A stretch of DNA of 64,000 bases from Chloroflexota bacterium (GTDB lineage Bacteria; Chloroflexota; Anaerolineae; Anaerolineales; Villigracilaceae), in the NCBI GenBank assembly GCA_016235425.1, contig JACRLC010000092.1:1-64000 (forward strand). Reading direction: 5' to 3'. The translations under genes were made by a program, and so were the position numbers. This document shows, piece by piece, positions 9,969 to 18,206 of this stretch. Within the stretch, counting starts at the first letter, position 1, and each line of letters opens with the position of its first letter. The notes below the pieces were generated by a model, which had not been told where the DNA came from, did not search any database, and saw only the letters and a program-made list of their open reading frames with translations.

Positions 9969-11075
9969 ATGACTCAATCACGCCTCGACAAACTTACCGC
10001 CTCACTTCGGACCTCGAGCCTGGATGCCGTTGTATTGAATCCCGGCCCCACTTTGAAATATCTCACCAACCTGAACTTCCATCTCATGGAGCGGCCCGTG
10101 GTCCTTTTCATCGCGCCGGGCCGCGATCCGGTCATTGTTCTGCCTGAATTGGAGATGCCGAAAGTTGACTTGTTCCCGTACAAAGTGCAAGCCTTCGCGT
10201 ATGGCGAGATTCCGTCAGAGTGGGATAATGCTTTTCGGAGCGCCGCGCAGGCCCTCGGTCTGGATGGGAAGCGGATCGGCGTCGAGCCGCGTCAAATGCG
10301 TTTGCTGGAATTCCGTCACGTCAAAGCGGGCGCGCCCGAAGCGGATTATCCCGACGCGGCAGATATATTGGCTGGCCTGCGTTTGAGGAAGGACAAAGCC
10401 GAAGTGGATGCGATGCGCCACGCGGTGAAGATCGCACAGGACGCGCTCACAGCCACCATTCCATTGATCAAAATTGGGATGACGGAAAAGGAATTGTCCG
10501 GGGAACTGGTGATGCAATTGCTAAGGCATGGTTCCGAGCCTGAGATGCCTTTTGCACCGATTGTTTCCGGCGGGCCGAACTCCGCTAACCCTCACGCTTC
10601 ACCGACCGAACGAAAATTGCAGGCCGGTGATTTGTTGGTGGTGGATTGGGGCGCGGCGTATGACAGCTACATCTCGGATTTGACGCGCACCTTCGCAGTG
10701 GGTGAGGTGGATGCTGAGTACGCGAAGATCCACAAGATCGTGCAGGAAGCCAATGCCGCAGGACGCGCCGCCGCGCAACCCGGCGTCCCTTGCGCGAACG
10801 TGGACAAGGCCGCGCGTGAAGTGATTGAGAAATCCGGTTATGGCGCGTACTTCACACATCGCACCGGACACGGCATCGGCATGGAAGGCCACGAAGACCC
10901 GTACATGCGCGGCGACAACATGCAAATCCTTGAGCCGGGCATGGCGTTTACCGTGGAGCCGGGAATCTATCTGCCGAATCGCAACGGCGTGCGAATTGAG
11001 GATAATGTGGTCATCACAGAAGACGGCGCGGATTGTTTGAGCGATATGCCGCGTGAGATCAAAGTTGTGGGGTAA
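9969..11075 (+). CDS. M24-family Xaa-Pro aminopeptidase (creatinase fold)
   Basis: The 368-residue protein has an N-terminal creatinase-like domain and a pita-bread metallopeptidase domain. The metal-ligand segments are visible in order: VVDWGAAYDSYISDLTRTF (two Asp), HRTGHGIGMEGHEDP (His), EPGMAFTVEPGIY (Glu) and VRIEDNVVITEDG (Glu). It is predicted to remove N-terminal residues before proline. The ATG at 9969 is used because the N-terminus TQSRLDKLTASLR matches family members. The next gene starts directly after its stop codon. Confidence 0.9.
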   Translation: MTQSRLDKLTASLRTSSLDAVVLNPGPTLKYLTNLNFHLMERPVVLFIAPGRDPVIVLPELEMPKVDLFPYKVQAFAYGEIPSEWDNAFRSAAQALGLDGKRIGVEPRQMRLLEFRHVKAGAPEADYPDAADILAGLRLRKDKAEVDAMRHAVKIAQDALTATIPLIKIGMTEKELSGELVMQLLRHGSEPEMPFAPIVSGGPNSANPHASPTERKLQAGDLLVVDWGAAYDSYISDLTRTFAVGEVDAEYAKIHKIVQEANAAGRAAAQPGVPCANVDKAAREVIEKSGYGAYFTHRTGHGIGMEGHEDPYMRGDNMQILEPGMAFTVEPGIYLPNRNGVRIEDNVVITEDGADCLSDMPREIKVVG

Positions 11076-12341
11076 ATGAAAATTCAGGTTTTCAACGAAA
11101 AATATGGAAGGCAATTTCTGATCGGCGGGAGTCTCGCCATCTGGCTGGTCATTATTTTGCTCTTCATTTTTTACGGTTATGAAAAGACCTGGTGGCTTTG
11201 GAGAGTGCCGGTTGATGAGCCGGCATTTTTGGACCTGCGGCTTATCCCTGGCGGGGCGGAGTCGTTCCGCGCGGGATATGATCCGGCAGTCGAGAATCCG
11301 TACGATCCGCGTGAAAGGGTTTTCAACTATCCAAAGATTTGGTATTTGCTGTTTTATACCGGCATTTCACAGGATGACACCATTTGGTTGGGGATATTGC
11401 TGATATGCCTGTTTTTTCTGGGGATATTTGCTTTTCCAGGAAAAATTACCGTTTCGGATGCCCTGCTGATGTTGTTCGTTATGTTTTCATCCTCTTCCAT
11501 TATGCTCTATGAGAGGGTGAACGTAGATATATTCATGTTCTTTATCTGTGCGCTGGCCGTGCTTGTGTTGGATTCATCGCCGGGGTGGGCGGCGGCCCTG
11601 CTTGCCTTCGGGGCGGTCATCAAGATGTTTCCTCTTTTTGGGGTCGGTATTCTTTTGAAAGAGCGGAGAGAAAAATTCCTTCAATACCTTTTGGGGATAC
11701 TCCTGGTATTTGGGGCCTACATATATTTGACTTTTGACAGCGTAAAGACGGCCTGGTCGCAAACGGAACGCGGCGCGGCTTTGTCTTACGGCCTCAATGT
11801 GTTCGTCATGCACTATGAAGCCAAATTGCAGGTGTATCTCTCGAAAATGGTATCTGAAACACAGGCCGGTTTGATCCTTTCCTATGGGCCTTATGTTTTA
11901 GGGGCGGTCTTGCTGTTGGTGAGTTTGTTCCTGGCTTCGCGCAACAGGCAGATTCCAGAAGCGATCCCGGATCGAAATTTGACTGCCTTTCGGATGGGCG
12001 CGTGCATTTACATTGGCACTTTTTTTCTCGGAAATAATTGGGATTATCGCCTGTCGTTTCTTATTTTCGTAATCCCACAACTTGCCCAGTGGCTTCGTTC
12101 GAAACCCAAAATATATCGGGTTGTGTCGGCTGTTTCACTTATCGCCATTTTACTGTCCTGCTGGGGCATGTGGATTTCTTTCTTCGACTACATTCATTTT
12201 CATGGCGCCTTTGGAAGTTTTCTCTTTAGATTGGATGAAGCCATGAATTGGCTGCTGGTCCCGGCGTTTGCCTATCTTCTGTTTGCCTCCGCGCCGGAGT
12301 GGGCAAGGATGTTATTACCGTTTGCGAGAGTAGCGAGATGA
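11076..12341 (+). CDS. Polytopic membrane protein, GT87-like
   Basis: The protein of 421 residues has about ten hydrophobic segments, a loop with Asp/Pro-rich AGYDPAVENPYDPRERVF, and RVNVDIFMFFICALAVLVL followed by FGAVIKMFPLFGVG, resembling the core of GT87 glycosyltransferases and of the neighbour at 7885. It begins immediately after the peptidase stop and overlaps the next start by four bases (ATGA). A role in envelope glycan synthesis is inferred only from the fold pattern. Confidence 0.55.
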   Translation: MKIQVFNEKYGRQFLIGGSLAIWLVIILLFIFYGYEKTWWLWRVPVDEPAFLDLRLIPGGAESFRAGYDPAVENPYDPRERVFNYPKIWYLLFYTGISQDDTIWLGILLICLFFLGIFAFPGKITVSDALLMLFVMFSSSSIMLYERVNVDIFMFFICALAVLVLDSSPGWAAALLAFGAVIKMFPLFGVGILLKERREKFLQYLLGILLVFGAYIYLTFDSVKTAWSQTERGAALSYGLNVFVMHYEAKLQVYLSKMVSETQAGLILSYGPYVLGAVLLLVSLFLASRNRQIPEAIPDRNLTAFRMGACIYIGTFFLGNNWDYRLSFLIFVIPQLAQWLRSKPKIYRVVSAVSLIAILLSCWGMWISFFDYIHFHGAFGSFLFRLDEAMNWLLVPAFAYLLFASAPEWARMLLPFARVAR

Positions 12342-12804
12342 TAAGAATAGTCCGCGCACGAGTGGAGCAGTCCGAAGAGCTGTCGAAAATTGCCATCGCC
12401 GCGAAACGTCATTGGAATTATCCCGAAAGCTGGATCAAAGCCTGGATGCCGGCGCTCACCATTACGCCTGAGTTCATCACCAGCGCGGAGGTTTGGGCGG
12501 CGGAAGTGAACGGCGAAGCGGCCGGTTTCCATGCCTTGATTATCGAGAAAGAGCGAACGATCCTGGAACATCTATGGGTCCTGCCATCTCACATTGGCCG
12601 GGGAGTTGGACGCGCTTTGTTTGAACATGCTCTGGCGCGTTGCCGCGAAAAAGGAATCAGGTAATGGAAATCGTGTCCGACCCAAACGCCGAGGGATTAT
12701 ATCAACGCATGGGAGCAAAGAAAGTGGGACTTAGTTTCGGCGAAGTGGAGGGCAAACTTCGCTCGCTTCCGTTGATGGAGATGCGTCTCGAGGAGGAAGA
12801 GTAA
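12338..12804 (+). pseudogene. GNAT acetyltransferase split by a frameshift
   Basis: The first part (12338-12664) encodes residues 1-108 of a GNAT N-acetyltransferase, including the acetyl-CoA loop SHIGRGVGRALFEHAL. It stops at TAA just after CREKGIR. A second frame starts with an ATG at 12664 that shares its A with that stop (TAATG) and continues for 46 residues as MEIVSDPNAEGLYQRMGAKK, the normal GNAT C-terminus. Adding one base near 12662 would restore one reading frame. This is either a true frameshift, a sequencing error, or two coupled fragments. It overlaps the upstream gene by ATGA. Confidence 0.75.
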
Positions 12805-12805
12805 C

Positions 12806-13354
12806 GTGACATCCTATTGCGAATACTGTAATTCCCATCCCGAAGACACATATAATCAGGTCTATCACGATACTCAATATGGTTTTCCCCTAAATGATGA
12901 CAACCTGCTCTTTGAACGTCTCATCCTTGAGATCAACCAGGCGGGACTCTCGTGGATCACGATCTTGAAGAAGGCCGATAATTTCCGCCGCGCTTACGAT
13001 GGATTCCAGATTGACGTGGTGGCAAATTACGGCGAAAAGGATCGCGCCCGTTTGCTCACGGACGCGGGCGTCATCCGTAACAAACTAAAAGTCAACGCGG
13101 CGATTGTCAATGCTCAGAAGATTCTGGAATTGCGAAAAGACCATAGCTCCTTCAAAAGCTGGCTGGATTTACACCATCCGCTCACGAAAGATGACTGGAC
13201 GAAGTTATTCCGAAAGACGTTTGTTTTCACGGGCGGGGAGATTGTGAACGAGTTCCTCATGTCCACGGGGTATTTGGCGGGAGCGCACGAGGAGGGCTGT
13301 CCGATCTATGAAACGGTGACAGCTCAAAGTCCCGCGTGGATGCGTGCCAGGTAA
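12806..13354 (+). CDS. tag: DNA-3-methyladenine glycosylase I
   Basis: Tag excises 3-methyladenine from alkylated DNA. The 182-residue length, the N-terminal Cys plus YHDTQYGF, the EINQAGLSWITILKK active-site segment, and the C-terminal HEEGC zinc-ligand pair (His and Cys four apart) all fit the family. The start codon is GTG at 12806, directly after the stop of the broken GNAT gene. The product ends TAQSPAWMRAR. Confidence 0.93.
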   Translation: MTSYCEYCNSHPEDTYNQVYHDTQYGFPLNDDNLLFERLILEINQAGLSWITILKKADNFRRAYDGFQIDVVANYGEKDRARLLTDAGVIRNKLKVNAAIVNAQKILELRKDHSSFKSWLDLHHPLTKDDWTKLFRKTFVFTGGEIVNEFLMSTGYLAGAHEEGCPIYETVTAQSPAWMRAR

Positions 13355-13387
13355 CGGGGACATGCTCGTGCGGGATTCACGTCCCGC

Positions 13388-13407
13388 CCCGTCCTGGCCC
13401 GGACGGG
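13388..13407. repeat. CCCGTCC...GGACGGG hairpin between convergent genes
   Basis: A 7-bp inverted repeat lies between the convergent tag and rpe genes. The same hairpin recurs at 19723-19742. It could serve as a terminator for either strand but no T-run follows, so it may be a dispersed repeat. Confidence 0.45.
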
Positions 13408-13433
13408 ACAGGGAAGGTTTGAACTTTCAAAGA

Positions 13434-13480
13434 AACCCTTCGACAAGGTTTCGACAAGCTCAACCCGACGGCTCAGGACG
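13434..13480 (+). repeat. Dispersed repeat CCCTTCGACAAGG...ACGGCTCAGG
   Basis: This stretch shares CCCTTCGACAAGGTTT, GCTCAACCC and ACGGCTCAGG with the reverse strand of 48025-48098. Such elements are common intergenic repeats in environmental genomes. No coding function. Confidence 0.5.
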
Positions 13481-13497
13481 TCGCCTTCGGGATGTTT

Positions 13498-14181
13498 TTA
13501 AATTCGTTGCGATGCGCCGTTGATCGCAGACTGGATGGCGGCTACATTTTCTGCAACGGTTCGCGTCCCGCCGAAGACCGCGCTTCCGGCGACGAGAACG
13601 TTTGCCCCGGCCCGGACTATCTCCGCGGCGTTGCCTGCCTTGACTCCGCCGTCCACTTCAAGCCATGCTTTTGAATGGATGGAATCCAGCATGGCGCGCA
13701 GGCGTTGTATTTTGGCGGTGCTGGATGGGATGTAGCTTTGACCGCCATATCCCGGATTGACGGACATGATGAGGACGAGATCAACCTCCGGCAGGATGTC
13801 TTCGAGCGCGGCGAGTGACGTGGCCGGGTTGAGCGTGACGCCGGCCTTGACTCCCAGTTCTTTGATACGTTGAATGGTGCGGTGCAGGTGGGGACAGGTT
13901 TCAACGTGGACGGTGATGATGTCGGCTCCGGCGCGGGCGAAATCTTCGAGATAGCGATCCGGGTTTTCGATCATGAGATGCGCGTCGAGGGTCGCGCCGG
14001 CTCCATCGCGCAATGGCCGCAGGGACTCGACGACGAGCGGGCCGATGGTGATGTTGGGGACGAAGTGTCCGTCCATTACGTCAATGTGAAGCCAATCGGT
14101 TCCGGCGGCGAGAGCTTCGCGGGCGTGCGCTTCGAGGCGGGCAAAGTTTGCGGCGAGGATGGACGGCGCGAGTTTAACCAT
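13498..14181 (-). CDS. rpe: Ribulose-phosphate 3-epimerase
   Basis: Rpe interconverts ribulose 5-phosphate and xylulose 5-phosphate, regenerating the RuBisCO substrate. The TIM-barrel motifs LAPSILAANF, HIDVMDGHFVPN, DLVLIMSVNPGYGGQ and VDGGV are all present. The start at 14181 (MVKLAPS) is preferred; the longer reading from 14220 adds an odd N-terminus. The gene overlaps the upstream glpX-like stop by 8 bases and is the last gene of the Calvin block. Confidence 0.95.
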   Translation of the reverse strand: MVKLAPSILAANFARLEAHAREALAAGTDWLHIDVMDGHFVPNITIGPLVVESLRPLRDGAGATLDAHLMIENPDRYLEDFARAGADIITVHVETCPHLHRTIQRIKELGVKAGVTLNPATSLAALEDILPEVDLVLIMSVNPGYGGQSYIPSSTAKIQRLRAMLDSIHSKAWLEVDGGVKAGNAAEIVRAGANVLVAGSAVFGGTRTVAENVAAIQSAINGASQRI

Positions 14182-15196
14182 GCTGCGCGGCCTCATCCAT
14201 TTTGCCGTCGGTGTAATCAATCTGGCTGAATTGCATCAATTTATCGAGACGGTGAATGGCGCGGACGTATCGCAGTGTGCCGGAGCGCGCCCGCATGACG
14301 AGGCTCTCGGTGGTCACACCGTCGCGGCGGAATTCGACGCCGTGCAGGAGACGTCCATCCGTGATGCCAGTGGCGGCAAGAAAGACATCCTCCGATTTGC
14401 AGACATCCGATTCGGTCATGATTTGACTGGCGCGTTTTCCCAGCGCGGCCTGGACGCGCGCTTCCTCTTCCGCGCTTTGCGGCGCGCGCCGAATTTGCAG
14501 GCCGCCATCCAGCGCTTTGACCGCGCAGGCGGCCAGCACGGATTCGGAGGCGCGCCCGGTGCTCATCATCATGTCTATGCCTGTGCCGGGCATGGCCGCA
14601 AGGATCGCGCCCACGATGAAGCCGCCGGAGTTGAGTTCCACGCGTGCGCCCGTGGCGCGCAGGTCGTTGAGCAGTTGTTCGTGACGGGGTTTATCCAAAA
14701 CGAATACGGTCAGGTCGCTGACGCGGCATCGCAGGGCTTCGGCAACGCGTTCGAGATTTTCCGCCGGGCTGAGGGACAGGTCAATGGCTTCGCGGGCCTG
14801 CGCGCCGACGACGATCTCTTCCACGTAAACGCTTGGGCCGGGGTCCCACAGACTCCAGCGTTCGGCCAGCGCGGCAAGCGAAAGTGTGTTGGGACGATCC
14901 AGCGCGCGCGCCGGTGTGCCTTCGATGGAATCAATCGCCACGTCCACCGCGGGGGGATGGCTGGTCCCGACCATTTCACCGTGGAACAACAGCGGGGTGG
15001 TCTTCTTTTCACCTTCGCCAACGACGATGACGCCGTCCATGTCAATCGTTTGCAGGACTGCGCGCATGGCTTTCGCGGCCGCGGCGTTGGCCGTGTCCCA
15101 TTCCCGGCGGTCGCGATAACGCGCCGCAACCAGCGCCGCCGCTTCCGTGGCGCGCACAAGTTCCAGTGAAAGATTGCGTTGTGGTCGTTCTGACAT
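14174..15196 (-). CDS. Divergent GlpX-type phosphatase paralogue, probably altered activity
   Basis: The 340-residue protein is homologous throughout to class II fructose-1,6-bisphosphatase (GlpX) and to the canonical copy at 19765. Several active-site residues differ. With a constant offset of four from E. coli GlpX numbering, the equivalents of Lys29, Asp33 and Asp61 are Trp33, Asn37 and Lys65, whereas Glu61, Asp89, Glu92 and Thr94 (equivalents of 57, 85, 88, 90) remain. The usual GEG..DEAPML motif has become GEGEKKTTPLL. A strong AAGGAG site precedes the ATG. It sits between the reductase gene and rpe. It may be inactive, regulatory, or act on another sugar phosphate. Confidence 0.85.
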   Translation of the reverse strand: MSERPQRNLSLELVRATEAAALVAARYRDRREWDTANAAAAKAMRAVLQTIDMDGVIVVGEGEKKTTPLLFHGEMVGTSHPPAVDVAIDSIEGTPARALDRPNTLSLAALAERWSLWDPGPSVYVEEIVVGAQAREAIDLSLSPAENLERVAEALRCRVSDLTVFVLDKPRHEQLLNDLRATGARVELNSGGFIVGAILAAMPGTGIDMMMSTGRASESVLAACAVKALDGGLQIRRAPQSAEEEARVQAALGKRASQIMTESDVCKSEDVFLAATGITDGRLLHGVEFRRDGVTTESLVMRARSGTLRYVRAIHRLDKLMQFSQIDYTDGKMDEAAQHG

Positions 15197-15250
15197 GCGA
15201 TTCTCCTTCGTTCTCCGTTGGATTAATGAATCACGAAGAGCAAGTTCTTT

Positions 15251-15340
15251 GCCGCGAATTACGCGAATTTTTACGAATTGGTTTTAATATCCGTGTGAAT
15301 TAGCCTGTCCTGGCGGATAGGCCAGGGTGGAATTCGCGGC
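15251..15340. repeat. Inverted repeat GCCGCGAATT...AATTCGCGGC
   Basis: Perfect 10-bp arms (15251-15260 and 15331-15340) enclose GCGAATT-rich sequence and a GTCCTGGCGGATAGGCCAGG hairpin. It lies in the 170-base gap between the reductase gene and the divergent glpX-like gene and resembles the patch at 33-101. Confidence 0.5.
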
Positions 15341-15366
15341 TGAAGTTTTAGGTTTTTCCACCAATA

Positions 15367-16398
15367 TTACTCCTCCGCCTGTTTGGCATCAGGCGTGGGC
15401 GAGTACTTCATCCCTTTGCGCTGACTGCTGTGTCCGTGCGAGACGCGTTCCCTGGGATGGATGAAATGGTTGGCGAAGCCCACCGCCAGTGTGGCCTGGC
15501 CGAATCCGTAGGCGATCAGGTTCATGCTCGCGCTGTCTTCGGGGTAGGCGATGTCGCCCACGGCAAACACGCCGGGGATGGATGTTTTGGTCTCGCGGTC
15601 CACAATAATCTTTCGGCCATCCAATTTGATTCCCCAGTGGTTGATCGGCCCCAGGTCCGCTCGGAAACCGATGCAGACCAGAACGTCATCCACTTCGAGG
15701 GGGCGTTCATTGCCGGTCACGTTGTCGCGGATCACGGCTTGCTCGACCACATCCTTGCCGGAGACACCCACCAGTTCATGCTGGGTGAGAACGTTCACCT
15801 GCGAATCATATAACGCCAGCACACTGCGCTGGTGCGCTTCGAAATAATCCAGGCGGTGGATGAGCGTGACTTCGCTGGCCCAGTTCCGCAATTCCAGCGA
15901 CCAGTCCACGGCGGTATCGCCGCCGCCGATTACCAGCAGTTTGCGCCCCAAAAACTTCTCGCGTTCGCGCACCACGTACGAAACGCCGCGTCCCTCAAAC
16001 TCTGCCATGCCGGGCGCGTTGAGTCGGTTGGGTTGGAACGCACCGATCCCTGCGGCCACGATGGCAGTCTTGCTGAAATATTCGCATTCGCTCGTGACGA
16101 GCCGCAACTGCTCCGGCTCGATCACTTCCAATTTTTCCACGCGCTCGTTGAAACGAAAGTCCGCGCCGAACTGACTGCTTTGTTTGTAAAGCTCCGAGAC
16201 AAGGTCGCGTCCCAAAATGGCCGGGAAGCCGCCCACGTCATAAATATATTTCTCAGGGTACAGCGCGGTGATCTGCCCGCCCGGTTTGGGAAGCGCCTCC
16301 AGCACAAGCGTCCTGAGGTTCCTCATCCCGGCATAGAACGCGGCGAACAGGCCCACCGGCCCCGCGCCAATTACAGTTAAATCATATTCGTCGCTCAT
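15367..16398 (-). CDS. Ferredoxin/flavodoxin-NADP+ reductase, thioredoxin-reductase-like type
   Basis: The 343-residue flavoprotein has FAD motif GAGPVGLFAAFYAG, the GGQITALYPEKYIYDVGGFP segment typical of YumC-type ferredoxin-NADP reductases, NADP motif GGGDTAVDWSLEL, and the C-terminal FAVGDIA. The redox CxxC of thioredoxin reductases is absent, so it should pass electrons between NADP(H) and ferredoxin or flavodoxin. Its place between prk and the glpX-like gene suggests it supplies NADPH for carbon fixation, or links the reduced ferredoxin pool to it; that is inference. Confidence 0.85.
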   Translation of the reverse strand: MSDEYDLTVIGAGPVGLFAAFYAGMRNLRTLVLEALPKPGGQITALYPEKYIYDVGGFPAILGRDLVSELYKQSSQFGADFRFNERVEKLEVIEPEQLRLVTSECEYFSKTAIVAAGIGAFQPNRLNAPGMAEFEGRGVSYVVREREKFLGRKLLVIGGGDTAVDWSLELRNWASEVTLIHRLDYFEAHQRSVLALYDSQVNVLTQHELVGVSGKDVVEQAVIRDNVTGNERPLEVDDVLVCIGFRADLGPINHWGIKLDGRKIIVDRETKTSIPGVFAVGDIAYPEDSASMNLIAYGFGQATLAVGFANHFIHPRERVSHGHSSQRKGMKYSPTPDAKQAEE

Positions 16399-16599
16399 GG
16401 ATAAACTCCCGGACCGGGATTCCTCCGTGCAAAAACCGACTCGCCGCTGATAATGTTTCTCATCAACCAGATTTCACGCATCCAACCGGACCCGGAAACT
16501 GATTCCGTTAAATTCAGTTGATCACCAATTTGATATCATTGCCCCGCCTAAGAACAGCGGAATTCCGATGAATCAATGGAAAGTTGCATGTAAATGGGG

Positions 16600-16626
16600 A
16601 GATTGCTTCGCTTCGCTCGCAATGAC
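16600..16626. repeat. Half copy of the ATTGCGAG palindromic repeat
   Basis: GATTGCTTCGCTTCGCTCG and CAATGAC match the right half of the full elements at 32576, 34077, 36348 and 43239. It lies 6 bases past the prk stop in the 233-base prk-reductase gap; nothing else is seen in that gap. Confidence 0.6.
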
Positions 16627-16631
16627 ATTGG

Positions 16632-17618
16632 CTACTCCGCTGTGGATTGCAGTCTGCTCAATGCGGCAACCGGCGGGGCAAATGGGATTTGCGAGATGTC
16701 GTTGTATTTCCGCAGGAGGTGATAGGTGATGAGCAATTGACTCAATGCCAGCGGGTGGCTGTGACGCGTTTCCGTTCGATCCTGATAATCGCCAAATTGA
16801 TCGCCGCGCACGGGACGCAGGTCAGGCAGGTGTTGCCAGATGGCATCCTCCAGTTGCTGTGCGTGCTCCGCGCTGACGTTTCCCTCGATATCCAGAAAAT
16901 CCACCGGGCGGCCCCCGTCGCGTCCCAATTCCAGGCGGATGCCGGAGGAGGTGTGGTTGTCACCGTCGAGCAGGTAGCTCAGGTCTGGGTGCGGGATGGT
17001 GGGGCGGAGGACCAGCCGAACGTTGAGATTCGGCCCGGCTTTTTCCGGAGCAGTTCCCAGGTCCGGGTTGAAGCGGACGACGATATCGGCGTGTTCGCGT
17101 TGCGGGCGGATGAAGTCCTGCGTGTCCTTCTCGCGTTTCTTCATCTCCGCCAGCACTTGTTCAGCCGTGTAGCCGCGCTTGGACGTGTCGCGCTTTATCT
17201 TCCACGCTTTTCGCAAATCTTCCGGCGGGTCGAGAAAAACCTTCACGTCGTAAAACTGCCGCATGACCGGCGAATGAAAACCGAGCAGTCCCTCCACGAT
17301 GACAAACTCACGCGGGCGCACGTACTCCGGGCGGATGAGCGAGCCGGTGGAATGATCGTAAACCGGCTTGAGGAAGGGCTGTCCGTAGTGCAGCCGCTCG
17401 AGGTGCAGTTCGAGCACGTCCAAATAATTGCAATCGGGATGAAGCGGCGTGATGCCCAACTGTGCGCGTTCGCTCCGGTCGTATTTGTGATAATCATCCG
17501 TGCAGACAACCGTTACGCGATCCACACCGAGGATGTTTACCAATCCGTTCGTGAGGGTACTTTTTCCGGCAGCGCTATCGCCAACGATAGCCAGGATGAT
17601 GGGGCGTTGTTTTCTCAT
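16632..17618 (-). CDS. prk: Phosphoribulokinase
   Basis: PRK makes ribulose 1,5-bisphosphate, the RuBisCO substrate. The P-loop GDSAAGKSTLTNG lies near residue 14, followed by the TDDYHKYDR segment, PLHPDCNYLDVLELH and the Walker-B-like FVIVEGLLGFH. The 328 residues fit the longer PRK type. The start at 17618 is chosen for its GAAGG site; the reading from 17696 adds an unrelated leader. It follows rbcS in the operon, and presence of both PRK and RuBisCO indicates a working Calvin cycle. Confidence 0.95.
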   Translation of the reverse strand: MRKQRPIILAIVGDSAAGKSTLTNGLVNILGVDRVTVVCTDDYHKYDRSERAQLGITPLHPDCNYLDVLELHLERLHYGQPFLKPVYDHSTGSLIRPEYVRPREFVIVEGLLGFHSPVMRQFYDVKVFLDPPEDLRKAWKIKRDTSKRGYTAEQVLAEMKKREKDTQDFIRPQREHADIVVRFNPDLGTAPEKAGPNLNVRLVLRPTIPHPDLSYLLDGDNHTSSGIRLELGRDGGRPVDFLDIEGNVSAEHAQQLEDAIWQHLPDLRPVRGDQFGDYQDRTETRHSHPLALSQLLITYHLLRKYNDISQIPFAPPVAALSRLQSTAE

Positions 17619-17801
17619 AAGATTACCTTCTTTAGACCCTGATGGTCTTGGTTTCAAAAAGGACGCGCTCTTTTCAATAAAAGAACTTGAGTACATTACG
17701 AATGAAATTCTTGTTTTTGTGCAAGAATTTTTGAGGCACGCTAAGAAAAAAACTTTGCGCTCTTTGCGAGCTTTGCGGTGAAACTTTTCGGCTCGTCCAA
17801 G

Positions 17802-18101
17802 CTAGGGCTTATGAACCACGAAACTCATTACCTGTCCCTGCCGCACGCTGTCGTAGGCAGTGATACGAATGTAGTTTCCAGGGTTGGCTTTTTTGCAGGC
17901 TTCAATCTCGGCCAGTGTTTCTTCCGCCGTGTGTTGACCGAACATGGGCAATTTCCACCAATTCCAGAAGGCGAGCGCGGGATCCGGCTGGGGCGAATAT
18001 TCAATACCTACGATCCAATTCTTCTTTAGGAAATATTCGATTTGTTTGGCCGTCTGTTCGTCCGTGAAAGGAGGAATGTACGAGAAGGTTTCGGTTTTCA
18101 T
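17802..18101 (-). CDS. rbcS: RuBisCO small subunit, form I
   Basis: The 99-residue protein matches RbcS from end to end: ETFSYIPPFTDEQ, WNWWKLPMFG, ANPGNYIRITAYDS and the terminal MSFVVHKP. It is short for RbcS; it has no C-terminal beta-hairpin extension of the red-type (IC/ID) subunits. AAGGAG lies 6 bases before the ATG at 18101, while longer in-frame readings run into the intergenic stem. It follows rbcL by 100 bases, as expected for form I enzymes that assemble as L8S8. Confidence 0.95.
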   Translation of the reverse strand: MKTETFSYIPPFTDEQTAKQIEYFLKKNWIVGIEYSPQPDPALAFWNWWKLPMFGQHTAEETLAEIEACKKANPGNYIRITAYDSVRQGQVMSFVVHKP

Positions 18102-18117
18102 GTTTACTCCTTGAGAT

Positions 18118-18206
18118 CCTAAAGGTTTGTTCTGGTAAACCAGATGAAGATATTGCCGGAAGATTCTGCTTGAAGCCCGCGTTTGATTGCAAGAAAAACC
18201 TTTAGG
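18118..18206 (-). promoter_or_regulatory. rbcL-rbcS intercistronic stem-loop
   Basis: Arms CCTAAAGGTTT (18118-18128) and AAACCTTTAGG (18196-18206) form a perfect 11-bp stem spanning the whole rbcL-rbcS gap and including the rbcL stop codon. Inside lies TCTGGT-aa-ACCAGA (18131-18144). No T-run follows, so a processing or stability element is more likely than a terminator. Its role is inferred. Confidence 0.55.

Noticed and set aside
12248-12664. GNAT start at 12248
   Set aside because: The extra N-terminus overlaps the membrane protein gene in another frame; the ATG at 12338 with an ATGA overlap fits better.
15367-16398. Thioredoxin reductase
   Set aside because: The redox-active CxxC is absent and the GGQITALYPEKYIYDVGGFP segment is typical of ferredoxin-NADP reductases of the YumC type.
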